64,000 nucleotides of DNA from Veillonella parvula DSM 2008 (GCF_000024945.1 NC_013520.1:1885001-1949000); one strand, 5' to 3'. Positions 8,882 through 18,384 are shown, counted from the first letter of the stretch. Program-made: numbers and translations. The notes: a model not told the origin generated them from the letters alone.

Positions 8882-10267
8882 ATGTACAAGAATACCCCTT
8901 ACGCATTACGTGCCCTCGTGCTCGGCACATTATTGACTACAACAGGCCTTGGTTTTGCTTCTGCAAACACAACCACTACAACTCATGCTCCTGCAACCAC
9001 TGTTAAATCCACTAAAATGGAAACTACTAGAGCAGATGTAGCTAAAACAGAAGTAGCTAAAATGGATCTTGCTAAAATGGAAGCTACCAAAACCGAAACA
9101 GCTAAAATTAAATCTACTAATACTGCATCACCTGCAATTGTAAACACCTCTATTGGTACACCTCAAGATATTCAAAAAATCCGCGCCCACATCTTTACAG
9201 ATGTGCCTAGTGATTTTTGGGCAGCTAACTCGATTAGCACTGTAACAAAAGCTAACCTAATGAAGGGGTATTCCGATGGTACATTCCGACCTAACCAACC
9301 TATGACACGTGAAGAAGTAGCAGCGCTCTTTAACAATATTACGGATGATGGTACGGCCGCCTTTTTATCAAGTAAATTTAAAGATATTACATCTGACCGT
9401 TGGTCTGCTCTTGCTATTGAATCTGTAGCGCGCAAGAATATCATCAGCGGATATGGTGATGACACATATAAACCAGAAAAATATATGTCTCGCCAAGAGT
9501 TTGCTGTAGTAGCAGATAACTATATCCATTATTTAGGATATACCACTGAAGACCCAACAGTTCTTGATAATATATCCTATGGAGACCAAAAATTCGTGGC
9601 TCCTTGGGCACAAGATGCCGTTCGAGAGCTTGCCTATCTTGGGTTCACAAACTACGCTCCAGGTACATTATTTAACCCTGAAAAATATGTAACTCGTGCA
9701 GAAGCCGCGGAAATTGCGTACCGCATGACACAAACAGAACAAGCACTTGCCTTCCACAACACATTGTTCAAGCAACAAGTAGAAAATAAAACAGCTAATA
9801 TCATCGACAAAGCATTAGGCTATGGCAACGATTTCACCAAATTTCGTCAAGATGGGGCTCTCTTCTGGGAGGCAGGCCAATTACATGCATCTTTAACAGA
9901 TCAAAAGAAAACTGACCTCGTCTCCAAAGCTATTACAGAGGCTCATGATCCACAGCTAGATAGAACTGTAGTCGTGTCAAAAGGTAAATTAAATCAGGCT
10001 CAACTAGAGGAGTATCAATCCGATGCCATCGCCCTTTACCAACAAAAAGAACCTAAAGGAAAGATCCTTTCCATCTCCCCAAATACTGATACGAGTGCCC
10101 TTCTCATTACCGTTGATTCTATTCAAAAATCGACGTTGAAAGCATTTAAAAAGAAATTCCATGATAATGTATTCTTACAATTACCACCGGAACCGCTTAC
10201 AAACTCAGATGGAAACATTCAATTCCCATTACCGCCACGCGTAAACTATTATAACGACAAACAATAA
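8882..10267 (+). CDS. Exported SLH-domain protein, paralogue of the upstream gene
   Basis: The 461-residue protein has a signal peptide (cleavage about residue 28, after ASA), then a short helical stretch of AKTEVAKMDLAKME-type heptads, and three SLH domains (about 104-150, 160-215, 237-290). A C-terminal domain (about 300-461) follows. It aligns by eye with the C-terminus of the upstream SLH protein: GALFWEAGQLHASL matches GVMYWRDNQLHVAL, and later a VVV-x-Q-A-x-Y pattern also matches. The pair therefore arose by duplication. The ATG has an AGGAAGG site. The function of the shared domain is unknown; peptidoglycan attachment is inferred from the SLH domains. Confidence 0.85.
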   Translation: MYKNTPYALRALVLGTLLTTTGLGFASANTTTTTHAPATTVKSTKMETTRADVAKTEVAKMDLAKMEATKTETAKIKSTNTASPAIVNTSIGTPQDIQKIRAHIFTDVPSDFWAANSISTVTKANLMKGYSDGTFRPNQPMTREEVAALFNNITDDGTAAFLSSKFKDITSDRWSALAIESVARKNIISGYGDDTYKPEKYMSRQEFAVVADNYIHYLGYTTEDPTVLDNISYGDQKFVAPWAQDAVRELAYLGFTNYAPGTLFNPEKYVTRAEAAEIAYRMTQTEQALAFHNTLFKQQVENKTANIIDKALGYGNDFTKFRQDGALFWEAGQLHASLTDQKKTDLVSKAITEAHDPQLDRTVVVSKGKLNQAQLEEYQSDAIALYQQKEPKGKILSISPNTDTSALLITVDSIQKSTLKAFKKKFHDNVFLQLPPEPLTNSDGNIQFPLPPRVNYYNDKQ

Positions 10268-10280
10268 AATAGATAAAAAA

Positions 10281-10308
10281 AAGAACCGCCCCCTTAGGAG
10301 CGGTTCTT
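10281..10308 (+). terminator. Intrinsic terminator after the second SLH gene
   Basis: The stem AAGAACCGC/GCGGTTCTT is followed by TTTT. A-rich sequence on the other side may make it work in both directions. Confidence 0.85.
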
Positions 10309-10340
10309 TTCACAATTAAACAGCTGTTACTATACACACA

Positions 10341-10365
10341 TAATCGAATTTACACAGTTCGATTA
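10341..10365. terminator. Second hairpin at the convergent gene end
   Basis: An 8-bp stem TAATCGAA/TTCGATTA is followed on the plus strand by seven Ts. It includes the stop codon of the minus-strand exported-protein gene and may back up the terminator at 10281-10308. Confidence 0.5.
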
Positions 10366-11208
10366 TTTTTTTGTTACATCATTTTCGCGGTCACGCAAGA
10401 TACCAACAGGTACATATACTGTACCTGCGCTATGGATTGCATCTACGTCTTGTTGCAAGATCATCACAACGGAATAATCATCTGTTGTGTAGAATTCAGT
10501 AGGCATTTTATCGATATTTACATCGCCACCTAATTTATCTTTCACATCTTGATTATTATTAATCGCATTCACCAATTCTTTTTTATTAAGACCACCAAGA
10601 TCGTACAAGGACAATTGTCGACCTGTTGTGGTGTTAAATGTGAAGCCTTTTACATAGTTTACACCATTGGCATCATGATCACGCATTGTATATGTATGAA
10701 TCAATACGCTGAAAATACCGTTTTTATCTGTTTTAACATCATAGTACATAACTACATTTGTTTTATCAGATTCTTTAGCATTTAACTTTTCTACATCATT
10801 TTGTATTTTAGAAACATACTTTTTGATGGTCGTATTGATTGCTTTTTCTACCGCAGGGCTAACAGATTTAACCTCTGGGAATACTAAATCCAAATGATCT
10901 GTAGTAGATTCCACAGGTGATACAGCAACCTCTTTACGATCCATATAACGGTCCGCATTTGGAGCTACCACTTCAACTGCATTACGATCTACTTTAGACG
11001 CTTTAGAGCGCAACGCACGATTCTGCTCAGGTGTAGCAGTACTAGAAATACGATATGTTAAATCATTACGATTTACACGTTTCGCATTTGTTTGATTTGC
11101 TTGTACATTTACAGTATCTTGTGTTACAGGTATTACTTCGCTTGCTGCGAAGGAGACTACTGGCAATGCAGCAGCCATAATGATGAGTACAGACTGTTTT
11201 AATTTCAT
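10363..11208 (-). CDS. Exported DUF3298/DUF4163-like protein
   Basis: The 281-residue protein has a signal peptide (cleavage about residue 21, after SFA), a linker of about 70 residues, then a globular C-terminal part (about 105-275). That part resembles the DUF4163/DUF3298 pair found in RsiV- and PdaC-type exported proteins: FPEVKSVSPAVEKAIN, then GFTFNTTTGRQLSLYDL, then PTEFYTTDDYSVVMILQQ. Such domains are extracytoplasmic; no catalytic role can be claimed. It begins 11 bp after the OPT transporter stop and is probably co-transcribed with it. Confidence 0.7.
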   Translation of the reverse strand: MKLKQSVLIIMAAALPVVSFAASEVIPVTQDTVNVQANQTNAKRVNRNDLTYRISSTATPEQNRALRSKASKVDRNAVEVVAPNADRYMDRKEVAVSPVESTTDHLDLVFPEVKSVSPAVEKAINTTIKKYVSKIQNDVEKLNAKESDKTNVVMYYDVKTDKNGIFSVLIHTYTMRDHDANGVNYVKGFTFNTTTGRQLSLYDLGGLNKKELVNAINNNQDVKDKLGGDVNIDKMPTEFYTTDDYSVVMILQQDVDAIHSAGTVYVPVGILRDRENDVTKK

Positions 11209-11219
11209 TGTTTAACCTC

Positions 11220-13298
11220 TTATTGTTCTTGCTCAGCTTTCATAGCAAGAGCTTCTTCTTTATTGAACTTGTGTGTAACAACACGGCGAACAAGATAGAG
11301 ACCAGCGAATATGAATGCAAGCAATCCTAACCATTGTGCTGTGCTTTCAAATTCAGGACCTACTAATTCAAGTGGAGCTTCCCCACCACCAGTTGTAACA
11401 GACAATACAATAATAACAGCTATGATTACACCAATCAAGCTTTCACCAACGATCAGACCAGAAGCAAAGAGAACACCGCGGCGATTGGATTGCTCTACAT
11501 CGTAGTCAGCAAGCTCACCGGCACGCATTTTAGCACGAGCTACAAGATAACGACCTACGAAGTAGCTGATGAAAGAACCAATAATAAGTGGTACTTCTAA
11601 AGTAGGTGGTAAATAAATACCCATACCAACAGCCAACGGAGGCAATGTTAAGGTAGCAGTTGTGCTCTTGAGAATCAAGTTGACGATAATAGCCACAACA
11701 CCAACGCCAACACCGATTAAGATATAATCCCAATCCATGCTAGAGTTGAAGATACCTTGCGCAATGGTAGTCATCAAAGTCGCTTGAGGAGCAGATAATG
11801 CAGCGTTTGGATCCATTTCAGCACGTGGTAACGCACCTGTGAAACCGTATGCTTGGTAAAGCAAGTTAAGAACTGGAGCAATTGCAATGGCACCGGCTAC
11901 AGAACCAAGTAACAAGGCAATTTGTTGACGCCAAGGTGTAGCACCAACGAGTTGGCCAGTCTTCAAATCTTGTAAATTATCATTAGAAATAGATGCAATC
12001 GCAATAACTACGGATGTCATAAAGATAGCCATAGCGGTAGCGAACTGAACACCTTCTTGTGTAGCAAATAAATTATTTTCCGCTGCGATAAAGTATACAA
12101 CCAAGGAAGAAATAATAGTCGCTAAAATACCGATACCAGAAATTGGAGAAGCAGATGTACCTATAAGGCCTGCCATATAGCCACATGCTGCAGCTACGAA
12201 GAAGCCAATCAATAAAGCTACTACGATACCTACTACAACGAGTGTCCACATTAAACCTGCACTAATAGGTACGACAGATACGAAATCCCAGAATGTAAAT
12301 ACTAATCCAATAAGAATAAGTATGAATACACCTAAAACGGATTTTGTACTCATATCTGTATCCATACGATGCAATTCACGTTCAGCAGAACTGCTATTCA
12401 TAGATTTTACAGAAATCTTCATGCCTTCGATGATAGGTTTGATTAAGGTAATCAAAGTCCAAATCGCAGCAATACCAATAGCACCAGCACCGATGAAACG
12501 AACTTTAGATTTCCAAACAGCCATTGCAAACTTGGCAGTAGCACCGCCATCTGGAGCAAACATATTAGTGAAGTAAGGTACGAAGCCAGCCCACGCGATG
12601 AGTACACCAACGAGGATAGCGATACCAGAGGCGATACCAATAAGATAACCAGCACCTAACAACGCTGTAGAGAAGCCCAAAGGAATTTGAGTAATACCTT
12701 TGCTACCTACAGGAATCCAGAAGCTCATGCTATCGCCAAGCACTTTGAAACCATTTGCACAAAGGCTAATAAGGCCAGCTACAAAGCCACCGGACACGAT
12801 ATCGGTCATACCGGAGCTAGATTGAGGACCTTGTTCACCATTGTGAGAGCCAACCTTTAAAATTTCTGCTGCTGCACGGCCTTCAGGATATGGTAGATCA
12901 CTATTCACTACCATGGCACGACGCAATGGGATGGTGAATAATACACCTAGAGAACCACCACAGGCACAGAGCAAAAATGTTTGCCAGAATGGAAAGCCAT
13001 TCCAATACCCAAGCATGAGTAAACCTGGCAAGATAAAGATAATGGCGGACAATGTACCAGCGGCAGAAGCCTGCGTTTGTACCATGTTATTTTCAAGAAC
13101 GTTAGAATCCTTGAAAAAACGCAAAATCGCCATTGAAATAATAGCAGCCGGAATGGATGACGAGAACGTCAAACCAACCTTCAAACCAAGATATACGTTA
13201 GATGCTGTAAAAATAACAGTAATCAATGCACCAAGTAGCATCCCACGTAACGTCAGTTCCGGCAGATGAAGGTCATGGCTCGTAAAGTCATGTTTCAT
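11220..13298 (-). CDS. OPT-family oligopeptide transporter
   Basis: The 692-residue protein has about 15 membrane helices and belongs to the OPT (oligopeptide transporter) superfamily. Near the N-terminus it has the family's NVYLGLKVGLTFSSSIPAAI region and an acidic-glycine segment, LPYPEGRAAAEILK. Bacterial members import peptides or metal chelates by proton symport; the substrate is not readable here. An AGAGGAGG site precedes the ATG. The exported DUF3298-like gene follows 11 bp after its stop. Confidence 0.88.
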   Translation of the reverse strand: MKHDFTSHDLHLPELTLRGMLLGALITVIFTASNVYLGLKVGLTFSSSIPAAIISMAILRFFKDSNVLENNMVQTQASAAGTLSAIIFILPGLLMLGYWNGFPFWQTFLLCACGGSLGVLFTIPLRRAMVVNSDLPYPEGRAAAEILKVGSHNGEQGPQSSSGMTDIVSGGFVAGLISLCANGFKVLGDSMSFWIPVGSKGITQIPLGFSTALLGAGYLIGIASGIAILVGVLIAWAGFVPYFTNMFAPDGGATAKFAMAVWKSKVRFIGAGAIGIAAIWTLITLIKPIIEGMKISVKSMNSSSAERELHRMDTDMSTKSVLGVFILILIGLVFTFWDFVSVVPISAGLMWTLVVVGIVVALLIGFFVAAACGYMAGLIGTSASPISGIGILATIISSLVVYFIAAENNLFATQEGVQFATAMAIFMTSVVIAIASISNDNLQDLKTGQLVGATPWRQQIALLLGSVAGAIAIAPVLNLLYQAYGFTGALPRAEMDPNAALSAPQATLMTTIAQGIFNSSMDWDYILIGVGVGVVAIIVNLILKSTTATLTLPPLAVGMGIYLPPTLEVPLIIGSFISYFVGRYLVARAKMRAGELADYDVEQSNRRGVLFASGLIVGESLIGVIIAVIIVLSVTTGGGEAPLELVGPEFESTAQWLGLLAFIFAGLYLVRRVVTHKFNKEEALAMKAEQEQ

Positions 13299-13492
13299 AA
13301 GTACTTACCTCCTCTGTGAAATCATACACTTAAAACAATATACTAAGCTACTTCCATTTTATCGTGTTAAAGCGATGATTTCAATATATATGCGACATTT
13401 ATAATGTATACATATAAAAGATTATAAATTTAGCTTCCTCCAACAGATATCTTAAAAGGTCTATTCTGTACCCTAAACACTTTATTAGACGT

Positions 13493-13565
13493 GGTAGCCC
13501 TCCAAAAGCCTCCAAAGCCACCCACCCCGCTTCGCGGAGCCGCTAAGTCGTTTTTGGGCTATCGC
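13493..13565. repeat. GC-rich partly palindromic intergenic stretch
   Basis: GGTAGCCC pairs with GGGCTATC across the stretch, and a GCTTCGCGGAGC core lies inside. The GC content contrasts sharply with the AT-rich surroundings. It resembles degenerate copies of intergenic palindromic repeats seen in many Firmicutes, but I cannot assign a family. Confidence 0.4.
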
Positions 13566-13645
13566 CTTCTCCCTCTCAGATCAGCATTATATAAAACACA
13601 TATACAAATAAAATATAAATCATCACATATATATTGTAGGAAGGA

Positions 13646-13682
13646 GATAGGTGTATATGCGCATTATGCATATACACCTATC
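13646..13682. promoter_or_regulatory. Perfect 15-bp inverted repeat upstream of fumC
   Basis: GATAGGTGTATATGC (13646-13660) and its exact complement (668-682 of the same kb) flank a 7-nt spacer. No T-run follows, so it is more likely an operator or an RNA leader hairpin than a terminator. It ends about 115 bp before the fumC ATG. Confidence 0.5.
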
Positions 13683-13796
13683 AATTATATGAAAATAGAA
13701 ATCATTCTCTTTTATTCTGTACAAATATACAGGATTTTATATAATTAAAGTACCGACAATAGAGTCGGCATGTCTTTTAAGGAGGTTGTAAACATT

Positions 13797-15152
13797 ATGG
13801 AAACAAGAATTGAATATGATTCAATGGGACCAGTCGAAGTCGACGCTAGACGAATTTACGGACCTCAAACGCAACGCTCGTTCAATAACTTTAAGATCGG
13901 TGACCACCGTATCCCTATTGAGCAAATCAAAGCGCTTGCGCTTGTAAAAAAAGCATGTGCTTTAACCAATGCAAAGTGTGGCGCAGTAACTGAGGAAAAA
14001 GCGAAACTCATCGCTCAAGTAGTAGATGAGATCGTGGACGGCAAATGGGATGAAGAATTTCCATTAACTGTATTCCAAACAGGTTCTGGCACACAAACGA
14101 ATATGAATGTGAACGAGGTAATCGCTCACCGGGCTAAACAGTTAGATGAAAGCAATCCGCTTCATCCTAACGACGATGTAAACCGCGGCCAAAGTACAAA
14201 CGATACATTTCCTACGGCAATGCATATCTGTGCGTACTTTGAAATTACAAAACGCGTAATTCCTGCATTGGATGGCCTTATCGAATCCTTTGAAAAATTG
14301 CAAAAAAAAGGAAAAGGCTTGCAAAAAGTTGGTCGTACACACCTACAAGATGCTACTTTCATCATGGTGGACCAAGAAATCAGTGCCTTTGTGGACGGTC
14401 TAAAAACTGCCAAAACTATGCTCGTTCAAAATGCTGACCACCTCCTCGACGTAGCCCTCGGCGGTACTGCCGTTGGTACAGGTGTGAACACGCCTAAAGG
14501 CTATCTAGACGTTATGGAAACTGTATTACCAGAGGTAACAGGCGCTCCATTCCGCGTGAAGAACAACAAATTCCAAGGACTTGCCCTCAAAGATGCGTTC
14601 ATGATGGCTCACGGGGCACTCAATACGTTAGCTACTACACTATTCAAAATCGCTAATGATGTTCGTTTCTTAGGCTCTGGCCCTCGCTGTGGCTATGGCG
14701 AATGGCATCTTCCTGAAAACGAACCGGGCTCCTCCATCATGCCAGGCAAGGTAAATCCTACACAATGTGAAGCCTTGACCATGGTATGCGCCCAAGTATT
14801 CGGCCATAATACGACTATGACACTCTGTGCAGGTAGCGGTGCATTCCAATTGAACGTGTACATGCCTATCATGATCTATGACTTTGTTGAAAGCTGTCGC
14901 CTCCTTGCAGATGCTATGAATTCGTTCACAACACACTGTATCGACGGCGTAGAATTTGTGCCTGAAAAACTCAACTTCTTCGTAGAACAATCTCTCATGA
15001 TTGCTACATCCTTAACACCATATATTGGCTACGACAAGAGCGCTAAGGTGGTAAAAGAAGCGTACAAACGCGGTTGCTCTATTAAAGAAATCATCTTGGA
15101 AGAAAAACTCATGACCGAAGACGAATTTGCTGAAGCAGTTCGCATGAAATAA
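13797..15152 (+). CDS. fumC: Class II fumarate hydratase
   Basis: The 451-residue enzyme interconverts fumarate and L-malate in the cytoplasm. The fumarase/aspartase signature GSSIMPGKVNP is present (about residue 310), as are GSGTQTNMNVNEV (about 95) and GRTHLQDA (about 180). An ATG at 13770 is in frame, but the AAGGAGG site lies inside it and points to the ATG at 13797, giving the usual METRIEYDSMG-type start. In lactate fermenters of this group the enzyme runs malate to fumarate on the way to succinate and propionate. Aspartase is the main alternative, but length and start fit FumC. Confidence 0.92.
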   Translation: METRIEYDSMGPVEVDARRIYGPQTQRSFNNFKIGDHRIPIEQIKALALVKKACALTNAKCGAVTEEKAKLIAQVVDEIVDGKWDEEFPLTVFQTGSGTQTNMNVNEVIAHRAKQLDESNPLHPNDDVNRGQSTNDTFPTAMHICAYFEITKRVIPALDGLIESFEKLQKKGKGLQKVGRTHLQDATFIMVDQEISAFVDGLKTAKTMLVQNADHLLDVALGGTAVGTGVNTPKGYLDVMETVLPEVTGAPFRVKNNKFQGLALKDAFMMAHGALNTLATTLFKIANDVRFLGSGPRCGYGEWHLPENEPGSSIMPGKVNPTQCEALTMVCAQVFGHNTTMTLCAGSGAFQLNVYMPIMIYDFVESCRLLADAMNSFTTHCIDGVEFVPEKLNFFVEQSLMIATSLTPYIGYDKSAKVVKEAYKRGCSIKEIILEEKLMTEDEFAEAVRMK

Positions 15153-15210
15153 AATCTCTCTCATATCTATGACATATCTGTAACATCCTCTCATACCTCA
15201 AATGAACGGA

Positions 15211-15243
15211 AAAAGCCCCGATACATTATGTATCGGGGTTTTC
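15211..15243. terminator. Bidirectional terminator between fumC and the metallophosphoesterase gene
   Basis: A GCCCCGATAC/GTATCGGGG stem with A-tract on one side and T-tract on the other lies between convergent genes. Confidence 0.88.
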
Positions 15244-15249
15244 TATTTA

Positions 15250-16431
15250 TTACGCCACTCCATCAAAGAAAGTAATGACTGTAATTTCTCGTGGGCAGTT
15301 GATACGGATTGGGAACCAGTGTCCTGTGCCATTATTAACATAGCACACGCTTTGTTCTTGTACATAGCGACCTTTTGTATATGGTGTGCCCGTTGGTACT
15401 AATGGCATGCCCATGAATACGATTTGACCTCCGTGTGTATGACCAGATAGAGTCAATGGAATTTTACGTTCAATAGATTCTTCGAAGAATTCAGGGTGAT
15501 GGGCCAATAGGATAACAAAGGCATAGTCTGGAATTCCAGATAAAGCTTTGTTAATCATGGCTTCTCGGTTATCCTTTTTACGATCGTTATCGTACGCAAC
15601 GCCCGCAATATATACAGGTTGTTTACCACCCATGATTTGAATATTACTATTCACGAGAATATTCATAGGTGTATTTCGTTTAAGTGAATCCAGTACCTTA
15701 TTTACATCGTGATGATACTCGTGATTTCCCAAGATAAAGTCAACACCATCAGGGATTTGTTTTGCGAAGGTTGTCAGTCTTTCACAGACTTGCGGCAACC
15801 ATGCAAGCTTATCAATAAGGTCGCCAGTGATAACAACGCGATTAGGTTTTTGTAAAAGTGCAAGTTTCAGGATTTCATCAAAGTCATCTAAGTCGATACT
15901 CGGTCCTATATGAATATCACTAAGTTGTACAATTTTATAGTTTTTCAACCCGGGTGGTAGGTTCGTGTAGCCAAAACTTTCATGAGTTACTACTACCTCT
16001 TGTTGACCTGCAAAGGCAGCATAGCTAGAACCACCGATAGTAGCCAACGGCACTATAGTTGCAGCAGTTCTAAAAAAAGCACGACGGCCTGTTCTATTTT
16101 CCTCTGGTGTTTTGCTCCAAATCTTATTGATTGTCCAATATAATAGACTAAGTATGATAAATACAGGAATCGCTAGAAATACGCCAAAAAGGAATCCGTA
16201 GCTTTCGGTACGGAACATATTCATCAAAGGATAGTACATCGTACCATATAAATCCACTTGATTGAGTATATAGTATCGGATAGCAGCAAACCACGCACCG
16301 ATAATGATTATATAGCCCACCCAGGCAGGCCATTTCTTTTTGGGCTTCCACAAGTTGAGGAATAGAGCCCAAAATCCTACCAACCCTATTAGGAGGATGG
16401 CAGAAAAAGTAATATTAAATAGAATTCTCAT
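15250..16431 (-). CDS. Membrane-anchored metallophosphoesterase (YkuE-like)
   Basis: The 393-residue protein has about four N-terminal helices (residues 1-110). A short Arg-Arg stretch (GRRAFFRTAATIV) precedes another hydrophobic segment. A calcineurin-like phosphoesterase domain (about 165-393) follows. The metal ligands are clear: SDIHIG, VVITGDLID, LGNHEYH, LLAHHPEF and SGHTHGGQ. Similar proteins act on lipid or nucleotide phosphates outside or at the membrane; the substrate is unknown. The gene starts 16 bp after mutY and is probably in its operon. Confidence 0.85.
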   Translation of the reverse strand: MRILFNITFSAILLIGLVGFWALFLNLWKPKKKWPAWVGYIIIIGAWFAAIRYYILNQVDLYGTMYYPLMNMFRTESYGFLFGVFLAIPVFIILSLLYWTINKIWSKTPEENRTGRRAFFRTAATIVPLATIGGSSYAAFAGQQEVVVTHESFGYTNLPPGLKNYKIVQLSDIHIGPSIDLDDFDEILKLALLQKPNRVVITGDLIDKLAWLPQVCERLTTFAKQIPDGVDFILGNHEYHHDVNKVLDSLKRNTPMNILVNSNIQIMGGKQPVYIAGVAYDNDRKKDNREAMINKALSGIPDYAFVILLAHHPEFFEESIERKIPLTLSGHTHGGQIVFMGMPLVPTGTPYTKGRYVQEQSVCYVNNGTGHWFPIRINCPREITVITFFDGVA

Positions 16432-16447
16432 TCATTACTCCTACAAA

Positions 16448-17545
16448 TTATTTTGCGATTTCCGTCAATTTACCATGAGGACCCGCCCAAGCATAGTCGG
16501 AGAACTCATCACGCTTGATGAGCATCCAGTCCTTTGGCAATTGCTGTTGGATATCTGCAATCGATATATTATTCGCATTCCCTGTGTACGTTAAATCACC
16601 GCGGAATGCTTTCATAAACCATTTTCGGTGAGAGAAAATATGTGTTATTTCTTTCACAAGTACTGTTTGCAAAGATAACTCAAAGCCAAGGGGCTGAACT
16701 AATTCCTCAAGGCCTCGTTCTCCGTCCTCAAAGGCAGATACCATTTCCACAGATGGAAATTCCCACATGGACCGTAAAAGTCCACGATTCGGCCGTTTAT
16801 GCAACAAATAATAGCCTTTATAATTCAAGATGCCCACGAATAAAGGCACCTCTACTACCTTTGTTTTCTTGATGCGCACAGGCAGTTTATCTGTATCTTC
16901 ATGTTGATAGGCAGCGCACATATTTACAATAGGACATTCCCCACAACGCGGCGTTTTTGGAATGCACACAGCAGAGCCAAAGTCCATCAAGGCTTGGTTA
17001 AAATCACCAGGTCGATCGTGAGGCAAAGTCTCCTCCACGATGGCTGTAATAGTCTTTTTACCCTTAGTGCTTAAAATATCGTCAAAGATGCGATATAGAC
17101 GAGCATAGATGCGCAATACATTGCCATCTACAGCCGCTTCTGGTTCGTTGTACGCCATAGATAGTACAGCCCCAGCCGTATAAGAACCTACGCCCTTTAG
17201 GGACTCCATGGTTTTACGATCGTGAGGCACGATACCGCCGTAATTTTCAACTACGTCCTTTACACCGAGGCGCAAGTTACGAGCACGGCTATAATAACCA
17301 AGCCCTTGCCAAGCATGAACCACCTCATCTTCGGAAGCCTTTGCCAAGTCTTCCAAAGTTGGGAATAGACGCATCCAGTTGTCGTAATAAGGCTTCATCG
17401 CCTCAATGCGCGTCTGCTGGCTCATCACCTCGGAAACCCAAATCTTATAAGGGTCCCCACAATCGCGCCACGGCAACTCCCGTTTATGCACATCATACCA
17501 CGCCAATAGCTGTGGTACCCACTTTGGGTTCTTTTTATCAGTCAT
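16448..17545 (-). CDS. mutY: A/G-specific adenine glycosylase
   Basis: The 365-residue MutY removes adenine mispaired with 8-oxoguanine. The helix-hairpin-helix and catalytic region is visible (LKGVGSYTAGAVLSMA then AAVDGNVLRIYAR, about 115-150). The 4Fe-4S ligands follow the C-x6-C-x2-C-x5-C pattern (CIPKTPRCGECPIVNMC, about 192-208). A C-terminal Nudix-like 8-oxoG recognition domain (about 235-355) completes it. A GAGGTAAT site precedes the ATG. The Nudix gene about 200 bp upstream, on the same strand, is MTH1-like, so two parts of the oxidised-guanine system lie together. Confidence 0.94.
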   Translation of the reverse strand: MTDKKNPKWVPQLLAWYDVHKRELPWRDCGDPYKIWVSEVMSQQTRIEAMKPYYDNWMRLFPTLEDLAKASEDEVVHAWQGLGYYSRARNLRLGVKDVVENYGGIVPHDRKTMESLKGVGSYTAGAVLSMAYNEPEAAVDGNVLRIYARLYRIFDDILSTKGKKTITAIVEETLPHDRPGDFNQALMDFGSAVCIPKTPRCGECPIVNMCAAYQHEDTDKLPVRIKKTKVVEVPLFVGILNYKGYYLLHKRPNRGLLRSMWEFPSVEMVSAFEDGERGLEELVQPLGFELSLQTVLVKEITHIFSHRKWFMKAFRGDLTYTGNANNISIADIQQQLPKDWMLIKRDEFSDYAWAGPHGKLTEIAK

Positions 17546-17748
17546 ATTACCTCAAAATAGTATAAATTACGGAGCATATTACCACTCTCATGGTCATATA
17601 GCCCCTTTTTACATTTTAAAATCCACCAAACCATCATCTTGATATTAGTAAATTTATGTTAATAATTAAATAGGTATACACTAAAATTCGTCGGCATAGT
17701 ATAAAGAATACCTATATTCGACAATATAACGCAAATAATCTATACGTA

Positions 17749-18270
17749 TCAGCCATTAATATACAAATCAATGCGCGCCAAGTGTTCGCTTTCAAGAACG
17801 GTATCAACAGTGGTCAAATCCATCTTATCCACCATATTATTATCTCGTCCAAACACAATAGGTCCTTTTAATTTCTTACCTTCTAACAACATCGGCAACC
17901 ATCTGCGGTCACCATCCCACATATGTTCATAAGGAATTTGATTCGGTTCTAGCCAATGAGGCTCCATTTCGTCTGTTTCCTCTACAGTACCTGTGAAAGT
18001 ACGCAAGAAATACACATAGCTTACGTGCGTTAAGCTCTCATCAAAAGGAAATTGAAAATCAAAAGCCGCTACACATTCTAAGTCTTCGACACGTCCTTGA
18101 AGGCCAGATTCCTCATAGAGTTCACGAATGGCACACTCTCGGAAGCTTTCACCATCATCAAGTTTACCACCGAAACCATTATATTTATTAGCCCCAAAAC
18201 CACGCTTCTTACGCCCTAGTAATATACGATTTTTTTCATCAATGGGAAATACGAGCGTCGTCGGTTTCAT
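17749..18270 (-). CDS. Nudix hydrolase, MTH1/MutT-like (8-oxo-dGTP diphosphatase)
   Basis: The 173-residue protein contains a complete Nudix box, from GGKLDDGES to RELYEESG (about residues 34-56), matching GX5EX7REUXEEXGU. The preceding RKKRGFGANKYNGFGGK segment is characteristic of MTH1-type purine-nucleotide sanitisers. It likely hydrolyses 8-oxo-dGTP and related oxidised purine triphosphates. A strong AAGGAGG site precedes the ATG. It lies upstream of mutY, separated by about 200 bp of AT-rich DNA, so separate promoters are possible. Confidence 0.85.
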   Translation of the reverse strand: MKPTTLVFPIDEKNRILLGRKKRGFGANKYNGFGGKLDDGESFRECAIRELYEESGLQGRVEDLECVAAFDFQFPFDESLTHVSYVYFLRTFTGTVEETDEMEPHWLEPNQIPYEHMWDGDRRWLPMLLEGKKLKGPIVFGRDNNMVDKMDLTTVDTVLESEHLARIDLYING

Positions 18271-18384
18271 AGGACCTCCTTAGTCACAAAAATAACACAC
18301 TATTATTATACCATTATTTTATGTACGAATGCGCTAGTTGTGGTATGATTAAGAGTATAGAGTTTCTTGCAAGGAAGGAGGCAC

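Larger units (their letters stand above)
13299..13796. other. Divergent intergenic region between the OPT gene and fumC
   Basis: Nearly 500 bp with no supported gene. It holds a GC-rich partly palindromic stretch near 13493-13565, a perfect 15-bp inverted repeat at 13646-13682, a -10-like TATAAT at 13740-13745 and a small CCGAC/GTCGG hairpin near 13752-13768 ahead of fumC. Confidence 0.7.

Noticed and set aside
13491-13748. 85-codon plus-strand ORF between the OPT gene and fumC
   Set aside because: It crosses a GC-rich palindrome and a 15-bp inverted repeat, has no ribosome-binding site and shows no protein-like composition.
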